Part shown: positions 1-7,684 of the stretch, piece by piece
Position numbering within the stretch: position 1 is the stretch's first letter
Layout: the number at the start of each line of letters is the position of its first letter
Origin: JAFMKE01 sp037624485
Lineage (GTDB): Bacteria > Bacteroidota > Bacteroidia > Chitinophagales > UBA8649
Reading direction: 5' to 3'
Assembly (NCBI GenBank): GCA_037624485.1
Contig: JASJJC010000009.1
Coordinates: 124,001-188,000 of the forward strand
DNA: 64,000 nt
Notes under the pieces: model-generated
The model's database searches: none
Told to the model about the DNA's origin: nothing
What the model saw: only the letters and a program-made list of their open reading frames with translations
Program-made: the position numbers and the translations under genes

Positions 1-1
1 T

Positions 2-307
2 AGAATTGGATCAGAAACTGAGTTAAAAACATTGGATAGCGGCAGCAGCCTGCTCAATTTATCAATAGCTACCAATGAGTTTTACAAAGACAAAGAAGGA
101 GTCAAACAAGAGAAAACGGAATGGCACCGTGTTGTTGCTTGGGGTAAAACCGCTGAAATCATGAATAACTTGATTGGCAAAGGAGATGAAATAGCAATTG
201 AAGGAAAGTTAATCCATCGGAGCTATGAAAAAGATGGAGAAACTCGATATTCAACCGAGGTTGTGGTCAATGAATTCTTATTGCTCAATAGTGTAAATCA
301 AAAGTGA
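2..307 (+). CDS. ssb: single-stranded DNA-binding protein, 5' truncated by window edge
   Basis: The frame is open from base 2 and reads as the OB-fold of a bacterial SSB, covering single-stranded DNA during replication and repair. The visible 101 residues begin inside the first strand region (IGSETELKT) and include the family-typical LDSGSSLLNLSIAT stretch, EKTEWHRVVAWGKTAE and the late GDEIAIEGKL strand. Only about 10-15 N-terminal residues should be missing. The protein stops at LLLNSVNQK, so it lacks the long linker and the acidic C-terminal tail (DDDIPF type) of classical SSB; this may be a short SSB paralogue of the kind common in Bacteroidota. No downstream partner on this strand. Confidence 0.9.
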   Translation, partial: RIGSETELKTLDSGSSLLNLSIATNEFYKDKEGVKQEKTEWHRVVAWGKTAEIMNNLIGKGDEIAIEGKLIHRSYEKDGETRYSTEVVVNEFLLLNSVNQK

Positions 308-367
308 TTGATTAATGTTTTGGCGCTGGATTCAATGCGCCCCCCTCTGCTTAGTGCAGCGTCAAAA

Positions 368-832
368 CTATTTCATTATTCCAAATCGCTCTTCAATCGC
401 TTTCTTCCGATAAGCGAATATCTCAGCCAGTTGCCTTTTAATAAATACGGCATTAGCGACGTCACCTAATATTCCTAGTGGCGCTTGGTAATCTATTATA
501 TCCAGCATTTCTACTCCACCAGGAATTTTTTTAATATGGTGTTGGTGATGCCACATCGTGTAAGGCCCGACTCGTTGTTCATCTACAAAATACTCTCCAG
601 TTTTTACATGTGTAATTTCAGTCACCCAAGTCATTTTTAGCCCTAAGACAGGGCTTACTCTATACTGAATGAGCATGCCAGGGTACATTTTTTCAGGAGA
701 ATTTCCAATAATTTCAAAACCCATATAGTCTGGGGTTATCTCCTTTAAGTTTTTTGGAGATGAAATGAAATCCCATACGCTTTCTATATCTGTTGGGATT
801 CTCTGTGTTGTATTTAAGGTGTGTACTGACAT
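368..832 (-). CDS. SRPBCC-family (START-like) ligand-binding protein
   Basis: This 154-residue cytoplasmic protein has the layout of the SRPBCC/polyketide-cyclase-like fold: an N-terminal strand followed by IESVWDFISSPKNLKEITPDYMGFEI, central antiparallel strands (MLIQYRVSP, MTWVTEITHV), a W-H-H-rich strand and a long C-terminal helix ending FAYRKKAIEERFG. The family binds hydrophobic ligands, but the ligand cannot be inferred here. There is no signal peptide. It sits alone, convergent with the SSB gene, and is followed upstream by about 220 bases of AT-rich sequence without a recognisable feature. The fold call is confident; function is unknown. Confidence 0.8.
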   Translation of the reverse strand: MSVHTLNTTQRIPTDIESVWDFISSPKNLKEITPDYMGFEIIGNSPEKMYPGMLIQYRVSPVLGLKMTWVTEITHVKTGEYFVDEQRVGPYTMWHHQHHIKKIPGGVEMLDIIDYQAPLGILGDVANAVFIKRQLAEIFAYRKKAIEERFGIMK

Positions 833-1054
833 AATATTGTAACCAAAATATGATTTAATTGTTTTCGGTTTTCCGCTTAAAGTTAAATAGAAAAACCCTC
901 ACTAGGCCTTGCTTTTCTTACAGATAATTTTATTTAAATAATTATCAGTTTCTTCTGATTTGATTTAGAGGTTTGGAAAATCGTAATTTGTTCATTCCAG
1001 CACAAATTGATGTTGCGGTCTTGTGTAAATATTGAAAATTTCAATAATATCACA

Positions 1055-3103
1055 CTATTTGTCCAACTGGAGATTCTTTCTAAATGCTTGAATGAATGTT
1101 GCTCCTAGATTTTGATGCGGTGGCACGTATTCAATCATTTTTTGGTAGGCATAGGTTCCTTCTTGAAATGAGCTAGAAAATTGTTCCCAAAATTCATTCC
1201 ATTGGATAGTTCCTCCTGATTCAACCTGTTTGGCGATAGCCAATAAAAGCGGGTTGTTAACGGTGTAGGTCCCAATTTGTTTGGTTGATATAATATGCGC
1301 AAAAGGGGATTGATTTAAAATTTCAGAAACCCTATGATATCCCCCACAAGAGCCAAGCAAAACAATTCTCGTTTCATTTCTAAGAAATAGTAGGCTGCGC
1401 GGGACGTAAAAACTATGCCCTCTATGAACTAAAACTTCAATATCTGCTCCTTTCTCATCAAGCAATTGATGAATTAGTTTTTGTCCTTCATAATCATATT
1501 GAGGCTTATTTACTAAAATTTGAATAGGAATTGAATGCACACTACTAATGCTGACAAACTCTCCATAATCTTTAATATTCCAATCATTGTTGCGCCATAA
1601 ACTCATAAAAGTTTGATAAGATGTATTACCATCTTCATCATCATAGAAGCAGTGCACTTGTGTGTGTATACTATCATTCCCCAATAATTCTCCTATACTT
1701 ATTTCATTAATTGAAGGAACTTCTAATTGATTGGTATAGGTGAAATATTCATTTTTATACGTGCTAGTTTTGTCTTCATAAAGTTTCATTAACAATGAAT
1801 ATACAAGTTTCAATTCTTCATCCTCTGCTTGTATAAAGTTAGTCAAAAGACTTTCTTCTATTTGATAGAGGGAAAGGCTATCGGTTATGCTTCCAAGAGC
1901 ATCTGCTATGCTTACGGCTTCTTTTAAAATACTTTTCTCGTTCCCAAGTTTTATAAATTTGCTAATCAACTCTTCCCTGTTTATGTCAGACATTTGAGCC
2001 AGTAAATCTTCAAACTTCCCATAAGAGATGCACATTTTTATAAAAGTTCTATACTGGTTGAACTGCACGCTTTCTAATAACTCAAATGTATTGATTTCTT
2101 CTTGCTTGGTTTTTTCTAGCAAGTATTTAAACATGCCATTAAATGATGACGTGAATATTTCTTCCTCGCTATATGCTATAATGTGGTACAACTCCTTAGC
2201 TGAATATTCGGATATTGACGAAAACCGCTGCTCATCATTATGATTCTCAAAAAGAGCGTTAATGAACCTCGTTTTCCTTATGCAAATAGTTTTGAGTAAC
2301 TTATCGACAGAGTGTTTGGCCAGAATGTTTGGTCTTGGGGCTAATTCAACAAGCTTTAAGAAAAATTTCTCGCTGTTAACTTTAGAAATATTATTAGCCT
2401 CTTCTATGGTAATCTTCCCATCAGCTATACTTTGCAGCAAGCTTAGTGCATTACTCGAACTTCCAGTTTGATTAAAAATGTATAGAATCAGGCTATCCGT
2501 TTTATCTTCGGATACACCGAGATCTTGGTAAATAACATGCCGCCCAATAAAGTATTGTTTTGAGCTGATTGGATCGATATGAAGAATGGTACTTAAAAGC
2601 GCTGGCGCGTATGAAGCAGATGCAAAAAGGGTGTAATTTTTTAAAACGATTTGAGGGTGAATTTGGGCTTCTAACTCTAAAAATTGCTGAGCTTCTTCGG
2701 TTGTATAGATATATGGGAGTATCATATAGGCCCCAGATGGATTGGCTTTAAAAAAGGATGCACTTTTGTTAAGGCCTAATTCAAACAAATATCTTTCTAA
2801 AAATGTATAGGATAGCGCTTTGCTTGAGTTTAGCGATGAGGTTTTTCTGAAGTTTACCAAACTGAAATAAATTCCCAATTGAATTTGTTTTCTTACATCA
2901 CTGCTTAAAGCTTGCTTAAACAGGATTTCTTGAAGTTTGTCGACCTGCTCAAAAAATACCTCACTATTTTCATAATTAGCTAGTTTTTGGTCTTCAATGC
3001 CATCTAACATATCGATACGCCTCTGCTGAAAATCTATGTATGATTGCGCAGGTAAGGTGTAAAAGCTAAGCAGGAAAACTAGAAAAAATATAAGACAGCG
3101 CAT
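1055..3103 (-). CDS. secreted protein with caspase-like (clan CD) His/Cys motif at the C-terminal end
   Basis: This is a 682-residue protein with a signal peptide (residues 1-19, ending LPAQ), so it is probably periplasmic or surface-exposed. Residues about 20-500 look like an alpha-helical repeat region without a recognisable family. The C-terminal part shows a hydrophobic strand ending in His (IEVLVHRGH, His560 and His563) and, about 25 residues later, a second hydrophobic strand ending in Cys (RIVLLGSCGGY, Cys586). The following segment (HIISTKQIGTYTVNNPLLLAIAKQVESGG) resembles the post-Cys region of caspase/CHAT/separase-like folds. This order, hhhhH-G then hhhhGxCxG, is that of clan CD cysteine peptidases. 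Activity and substrate are unknown; the peptidase call is inference from motif only. It lies just downstream of the histidine kinase gene (24-base gap) and may be co-transcribed with the two-component pair. Confidence 0.6.
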   Translation of the reverse strand: MRCLIFFLVFLLSFYTLPAQSYIDFQQRRIDMLDGIEDQKLANYENSEVFFEQVDKLQEILFKQALSSDVRKQIQLGIYFSLVNFRKTSSLNSSKALSYTFLERYLFELGLNKSASFFKANPSGAYMILPYIYTTEEAQQFLELEAQIHPQIVLKNYTLFASASYAPALLSTILHIDPISSKQYFIGRHVIYQDLGVSEDKTDSLILYIFNQTGSSSNALSLLQSIADGKITIEEANNISKVNSEKFFLKLVELAPRPNILAKHSVDKLLKTICIRKTRFINALFENHNDEQRFSSISEYSAKELYHIIAYSEEEIFTSSFNGMFKYLLEKTKQEEINTFELLESVQFNQYRTFIKMCISYGKFEDLLAQMSDINREELISKFIKLGNEKSILKEAVSIADALGSITDSLSLYQIEESLLTNFIQAEDEELKLVYSLLMKLYEDKTSTYKNEYFTYTNQLEVPSINEISIGELLGNDSIHTQVHCFYDDEDGNTSYQTFMSLWRNNDWNIKDYGEFVSISSVHSIPIQILVNKPQYDYEGQKLIHQLLDEKGADIEVLVHRGHSFYVPRSLLFLRNETRIVLLGSCGGYHRVSEILNQSPFAHIISTKQIGTYTVNNPLLLAIAKQVESGGTIQWNEFWEQFSSSFQEGTYAYQKMIEYVPPHQNLGATFIQAFRKNLQLDK

Positions 3104-3126
3104 ACGATTCCTGTAAATATAAGGAT

Positions 3127-4164
3127 TTAAGCTTTAGCTAAAGTGAAGCCAAAAGTAGTTCCTTTATCTATTGTGCTGCGAACGTGAATACTTTGTTGGT
3201 GCGCATCAATTATATGCTTGCAAATAGACAACCCAAGCCCATTACCCCCATCATATCTGGAACGATGAGAGTCAATGCGATAAAAACGTTCAAACAAACG
3301 GGGCAAGTGCTGAGACTCTATACCTGGCCCTTCATCCATAACTTCAAGCAAAATTTGATTCTCCACTGAAGAGATTCCAACTAAAATAAGGCCTTCATCT
3401 TTCCCATAATTGATTGCGTTAATAATCAAATTATTCAATACTGTTTCAATCTGTCCTTTGTCTGCAAATACCATCTTGCTTTTTGGGTTGGCTTCATTTT
3501 GCTTCAATTGAATATCTTTAACTTGAGCAGACATCTCGTGAGATTCAAAAACGTCTTCAACTAATTGGACAATATCAAATTTTTCTTGCTGCAATTTTAA
3601 GTTACCCGTTTCATTTTTAGCAATCATCAAGAGATTATCTACAATACTTGATAATCGATCTAAATTCTTAGAGGCTTTTTTAAGGTAACTTGTATTGACC
3701 TTTGGATTGTCTAAGGCACCATTTAGAAGGGTTTCTATGTATCCTTGGGTGTTGAAAATAGGAGTTTTTAACTCATGGCTTACATCCCCAAGAAATTCCC
3801 TTCTGTATTGACTCATACGCTTTAGTTCTTCAATTTCGGAAGCTTTAGATAAGCTAAAATTTTTAAGTTGTTCTTCAACTTCGCTCAAAGGGTCATCCGT
3901 TTGAAACAAAACTTCACTATTCTCTCCAGACTTTAAATGATGAATGTTTTTATAGATTAATTTAATCCTCCCAAAAATATAGGTATCCACTAATGAATAG
4001 ATGGTCCAGTAAGATATACCGAAGCAAAACACAACTAACAGAAGGAGTATATACCATTCCAAATCCAAGTTCAAAATAAAAACCAATAGCAGTAAGGTTC
4101 CAGTGCTCAGGGTTATTGCCGAGGAGGCTATTAGTGCAATTTTAGGTAAACTGGTGTTTTTCAT
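3127..4164 (-). CDS. PhoR-like sensor histidine kinase
   Basis: This 345-residue membrane histidine kinase has two transmembrane segments (about 8-31 and 36-58) separated by only a few residues, so it has almost no extracytoplasmic sensor domain. A HisKA domain carries the phospho-acceptor in FLGDVSHELKTP (His130), and an HATPase_c domain has N box NNLIINAINYG, G1 DEGPGIE and G2 NGLGLSICKHII. It overlaps the response regulator by 4 bases (start inside the regulator's stop), which means translational coupling. The short sensor and overall order match the PhoR/PhoB-like pairs of Bacteroidota, often linked to phosphate control, but the signal is not shown by the sequence. Confidence 0.92.
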   Translation of the reverse strand: MKNTSLPKIALIASSAITLSTGTLLLLVFILNLDLEWYILLLLVVFCFGISYWTIYSLVDTYIFGRIKLIYKNIHHLKSGENSEVLFQTDDPLSEVEEQLKNFSLSKASEIEELKRMSQYRREFLGDVSHELKTPIFNTQGYIETLLNGALDNPKVNTSYLKKASKNLDRLSSIVDNLLMIAKNETGNLKLQQEKFDIVQLVEDVFESHEMSAQVKDIQLKQNEANPKSKMVFADKGQIETVLNNLIINAINYGKDEGLILVGISSVENQILLEVMDEGPGIESQHLPRLFERFYRIDSHRSRYDGGNGLGLSICKHIIDAHQQSIHVRSTIDKGTTFGFTLAKA

Positions 4165-4841
4165 GCTTGAAATTTATATCCTACACCTTTTAAGGTTACA
4201 AAGAAATCGTTGCCTATTTTTTCTCTCAATTTACGAATATGAACATCAATGGTGCGATCAACCACTATAGTTTCAGTTCCCCATACCTTAGTGAGAATTT
4301 CTTCTCTCGTAAATACTCTGCCTGGTTTTGACATTAATAAACAGAGGAGGTTAAATTCTTTTTTTGGCAGAGATAGCTCCTTATCTTGTGTAAAGACTAA
4401 ATGCTGAATTAAATCAATTTTGAGGCCACCTGCTTCTATGTAATTCTTAATCTCTTCCTCTTGCAGTCTTCTGAGTAAACTATGGATTTTACTTATCAAT
4501 AGCTTAGGTTTTATCGGTTTGGAAATATAATCATCAGCTCCAGCATCAAAACCAGCAATCTGACTATAGTCCTCATGGCGGGCAGTTAAAAAGGTGATGA
4601 TAGTTTGTTTTAATTCAGGAAGTTTACGTAGCTCACTGCAAACTTCAACTCCGTCCATAATAGGCATCATAACATCTAGTACAATCAAATTTGGCTGAAA
4701 AATTTTCGCTAATTCAATGGCCTCAACTCCATCTGATGCACACGCTGTTTGAAATCCTTCCTGTTGTAAATTATAGTTGATAAATTCAAGCGTATCTTCT
4801 TCGTCATCTACTAGCAATATTTTAATCCTTGAGTTATTCAT
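4161..4841 (-). CDS. OmpR/PhoB-family response regulator
   Basis: This 226-residue transcription factor has an N-terminal receiver (LLVDDEEDT acidic pocket, phospho-acceptor Asp56 in LIVLDVMMP, conserved Lys in DDYISKPIKP) and a C-terminal winged helix (about 130-226: LSLPKKEFNLLCLL, VDRTIDVHIRKLREKIG, VKGVGYKF-type ending). It is the first gene of the operon with the histidine kinase, which it overlaps by 4 bases. Divergently placed 168 bases away is the lipoprotein gene at 5009, a possible target. Family assignment is firm; the PhoB-like label rests on domain layout and partner. Confidence 0.93.
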   Translation of the reverse strand: MNNSRIKILLVDDEEDTLEFINYNLQQEGFQTACASDGVEAIELAKIFQPNLIVLDVMMPIMDGVEVCSELRKLPELKQTIITFLTARHEDYSQIAGFDAGADDYISKPIKPKLLISKIHSLLRRLQEEEIKNYIEAGGLKIDLIQHLVFTQDKELSLPKKEFNLLCLLMSKPGRVFTREEILTKVWGTETIVVDRTIDVHIRKLREKIGNDFFVTLKGVGYKFQA

Positions 4842-4954
4842 AACGAATGTATTTGTACAACAAATATAAGGCTTTCATTATCACTTCTGCTCTTCTTAAT
4901 TATTTGTTTACTTACAGGATTGATACTTAATGATTAGTTAACATAACCGTAAAA

Positions 4955-4982
4955 TTTGGCTTACTAACATCCTACATCTTTG
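4955..4982 (+). promoter_or_regulatory. probable promoter of the 5009 lipoprotein gene
   Basis: TTTG at 4955-4958 and CATCTTTG at 4975-4982 are spaced 16 bases apart. They resemble the Bacteroidota primary-sigma consensus (-33 TTTG, -7 TAnnTTTG), with one mismatch in the -7 element. The start codon lies 26 bases further on. Confidence 0.5.
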
Positions 4983-5008
4983 CGGTATTATAAAATTAAA
5001 AGAAAATT

Positions 5009-6076
5009 ATGAAAAAAGTATTAGTACCTCTTATTGCCTTTGGCTTTATGATATTTTCCCTTCAATCTTGCAAAGAAGAAGATAAATGCGAAGGCATAAC
5101 TTGTAATGCCAATCAAACTTGCATCAATGGCGACTGTATTGACAATTCAACAAACGTTGTTGTACAGGGTTTCATTGATGAAGATACGCAATGGTCTTCA
5201 AATATAGTATATGAATTGAAAGGAAGAGTTGTTGTGAAAGCCGGATTTACTTTGACAATTGATCCCGGTACTATTATTAAGGGTCAAGATGGAACAGGAA
5301 CGAATGCCTCGGTACTTATTGTAGAAAGAGGCGCTATGATTGATGCTGAAGGTACTGCTTCAAGCCCGATTATTTTTACTTCTGTTTTGGATAATATTCA
5401 ACCAGGTCGAATTGCAGGTGATAATTTAGATGAAACGGTTAATGAACTATGGGGTGGACTGATCATCTTAGGAAGAGCTCCAGTATCTACTGAAAATGGA
5501 GATGTCGAGGGACAGATAGAAGGAATTCCAGCTAGTGAAACTTACGGTATTTATGGTGGAAGTGACAGCAATGATAACTCAGGTACGCTTAGATACATAT
5601 CCATTAGACATGGCGGTATCACTATTGGTGACGGAAATGAAATCAATGGTTTAACGCTTGGTGGTGTTGGTGCTGGAACAACAATTGACCACGTTGAAGT
5701 GGTAGCTAACTTGGATGATGGTTTCGAATTCTTTGGCGGAACAGTAAATGCGAGCAATTTAATAGTTGTTTATCAAGGTGATGACGCTTTTGATATTGAT
5801 CAAAATTTCTCAGGAACCTTAAGCAATATTGTTGGTATCACGGGTAATGGAATTGGAACAGATGAAGCCTTAGAAATTGATGGTCCGGAAGGAACAACAT
5901 ATACTACTGGCTTATTTACAATTTCAAATGGTTCTTTCATTAATGAAGGAAATGAAGGTTCTGCTGGTGATTTAAAAGAGAAATTATACGAATCTTACAA
6001 TACTGCATCTCAAGTATTTGAGAGATACAACCCAGGAAGAAGTTTTTCCATTGGGATAGCTTACTTACTGAGATAA
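5009..6076 (+). CDS. beta-helix lipoprotein with a TonB-receptor-like C-terminal tail (probable deletion chimera)
   Basis: This 355-residue lipoprotein has lipobox Cys21 (FSLQSC). A short Cys-rich segment follows (CEGITC...CINGDC), then a parallel-beta-helix-like body (VVVKAGFTLTIDPGTIIKGQDGTG, ELWGGLIILGRAPVS, LRYISIRHGG, DGFEFFGGTVNASNL, DDAFDIDQNFSG). This is the layout of exported Bacteroidota lipoproteins that usually accompany TonB-dependent receptors and usually run to well over 400 residues. After residue about 325 (GSAGDLK) the sequence abruptly becomes YESYNTASQVFERYNPGRSF then SIGIAYLLR. Those last residues read like the final strand of a TonB-dependent receptor barrel (YNPGRSFSIGIAY). 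The join is in frame, so the gene is open but probably non-native. A strong terminator follows within two bases. Confidence 0.75.
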   Translation: MKKVLVPLIAFGFMIFSLQSCKEEDKCEGITCNANQTCINGDCIDNSTNVVVQGFIDEDTQWSSNIVYELKGRVVVKAGFTLTIDPGTIIKGQDGTGTNASVLIVERGAMIDAEGTASSPIIFTSVLDNIQPGRIAGDNLDETVNELWGGLIILGRAPVSTENGDVEGQIEGIPASETYGIYGGSDSNDNSGTLRYISIRHGGITIGDGNEINGLTLGGVGAGTTIDHVEVVANLDDGFEFFGGTVNASNLIVVYQGDDAFDIDQNFSGTLSNIVGITGNGIGTDEALEIDGPEGTTYTTGLFTISNGSFINEGNEGSAGDLKEKLYESYNTASQVFERYNPGRSFSIGIAYLLR

Positions 6077-6077
6077 A

Positions 6078-6110
6078 AAAAAGGGTTTGAAATTTCAAAC
6101 CCTTTTTTTT
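6078..6110. terminator. bidirectional terminator between lipoprotein and ferritin
   Basis: A run of A, then the perfect palindrome GGGTTTGAAATTTCAAACCC, then a run of eight T. It lies between the convergent stop codons at 6076 and 6112 and would end transcription in both directions. Confidence 0.9.
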
Positions 6111-6111
6111 A

Positions 6112-6636
6112 CTATGCGGCGCTATCCGCTGGCGGTTCGGGTGCTGGCTTAGCCAAACTCCCTAATTCTTTATCGATGTAGTATAAACTTTGTGAACCAG
6201 TTCCTATCAACTTAATTTTATCCAGAACTTTTTGAAACAATGTTTCTTCTTCTCTTTGTTCTTGCACATAAAAGCGCAACATTTCTGTGGTAACATGATC
6301 ATCTTCGGCTTTTGATAACTCCACTAAGGTGAAAATTGCTTGTGTTACTTTTTTTTCATTTTCATAAGCCATTTGACAGATTTCTGCAATCCCCTTAAAC
6401 GAATGATTAGGCTGCTTCACTTGTGGAACAATGGCATGACCGTTCACTTCATTAATATATTGGAACAATTTAATGAAATGCAAGTTTTCTTCGTGAGCAT
6501 GCCCATAGAAAAAGCTAGCAGCTCCATCCATTCCCATAGTCTCACACCAACTTGCCATAGCTAAATATTGCAGGGATGCTTGAAGTTCATAATTTAGGTG
6601 TCCGTTTAAGGCTTTTTCTATTTTTTTCGATATCAT
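6112..6636 (-). CDS. ftnA: ferritin (FtnA type)
   Basis: This 174-residue cytoplasmic iron-storage protein is the usual length of bacterial non-haem ferritin. The four-helix bundle shows the diiron ferroxidase ligands in NYELQASLQYLAM (first Glu), HAHEENLHF (Glu/His pair) and later EQREEETLFQKVLD. The C-terminal end (PAPEPPADSAA) is a Pro/Ala-rich tail beyond the fold. It is monocistronic, sharing the terminator at 6078-6110 with the convergent lipoprotein gene. Confidence 0.95.
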   Translation of the reverse strand: MISKKIEKALNGHLNYELQASLQYLAMASWCETMGMDGAASFFYGHAHEENLHFIKLFQYINEVNGHAIVPQVKQPNHSFKGIAEICQMAYENEKKVTQAIFTLVELSKAEDDHVTTEMLRFYVQEQREEETLFQKVLDKIKLIGTGSQSLYYIDKELGSLAKPAPEPPADSAA

Positions 6637-6695
6637 AGGGTATACTTTATTGGTTATAACACAAGTTTAAACACAAAAGTTTTTAATCAAAAATT

Positions 6696-7649
6696 TTACT
6701 TTTTTAAACCAATCTCTCTCAATCGTTCATCTAAGTATTCTCCAGACGTGATTGGCTCGTAGGCTAAAGGCGTATCTTCAGTAACACAAATGTCTAGGCA
6801 TGTTAAATCCATGTTGCTTCTAGGATGCAAAAAGAAAGGAATTGAATATCTAGAAGTATGCCACATCTCTCTAGGCGGGTTAACAACTCTGTGTGTAGTA
6901 GATCGGAGTACATTATTGGTAAGTCGCTGCAACATATCCCCTACATTGATGACTAAGTGACCTTCAGGTGCGTTTACAGAAACCCAATTACCATCTTTGT
7001 CTTTTACTTGCAATCCTTCCGCAGAAGCACCTGCAAGTAAAGTGATTAAGTTGATATCCTCATGCTGTTCTGCTCGAATAGAGGATTTTGGTTCCCCTTG
7101 AATGGGTGGGTAATGTATAGCTCTTAAAATACTGTTTCCATTATGAACATTGGCATCAAAATAATTTTCGTCTAAGTCAAGGTAAAGCGCAATGGCTTGT
7201 AGCAAGAGTCCTCCAGATTTTTCAAATGCGGTATATAACTTTCGACCTATTTCTTCAAAATCAGGTAATAAGTCTACCACAATGTTCGATGGATATTCCT
7301 TTCGAATTTTATCTCCATCTGTAACTTCTTGACCCATTTGCCAGAACTCCTTTAAGTCAGGTGCATCAAAGCCTTTGGCGTGTTCTCTTCCAAAGCTTGT
7401 ATATCCTCGTTGTCCAGCATTTTCAGCGTCTTCATAGTTGAGTTTAGTTGCGGTATCAAACTCAAAGAATCGTTTGACTTGAGTATAAAAGGCATTAATA
7501 TACTCGTCTGGAACACCATGATTCTTTACCGTTACGAATCCAACATCTTTCCATGCCTTACCTAGCTCAGCGATAAATTCTTTTCGTTGTGCTTCATTGC
7601 CGTTCGCAAATTTTGATAAATCAACAGCAGGGATACTTGTTACAGCCAT
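6696..7649 (-). CDS. isopenicillin N synthase-like 2OG-Fe(II) oxygenase
   Basis: This 317-residue soluble enzyme is of the 2-oxoglutarate/Fe(II) dioxygenase superfamily. The N-terminal DIOX_N region reads SIPAVDLSKFANG through DVGFVTVKNHGVPDE. The jelly roll holds the iron ligands His and Asp in EQHEDINLITLL and the distal His in STTHRVVNPP, followed by SRYSIPFFLHP with the Arg-x-Ser pair that binds the co-substrate carboxylate. All key residues are present, so it should be active. The substrate is unknown, since family members act on very different compounds. It may be read through from the glycosyltransferase gene 35 bases upstream. Confidence 0.92.
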   Translation of the reverse strand: MAVTSIPAVDLSKFANGNEAQRKEFIAELGKAWKDVGFVTVKNHGVPDEYINAFYTQVKRFFEFDTATKLNYEDAENAGQRGYTSFGREHAKGFDAPDLKEFWQMGQEVTDGDKIRKEYPSNIVVDLLPDFEEIGRKLYTAFEKSGGLLLQAIALYLDLDENYFDANVHNGNSILRAIHYPPIQGEPKSSIRAEQHEDINLITLLAGASAEGLQVKDKDGNWVSVNAPEGHLVINVGDMLQRLTNNVLRSTTHRVVNPPREMWHTSRYSIPFFLHPRSNMDLTCLDICVTEDTPLAYEPITSGEYLDERLREIGLKK

Positions 7650-7684
7650 AGGAAGTAGTTTTTATTGTAAACAAAATTAAGCAA

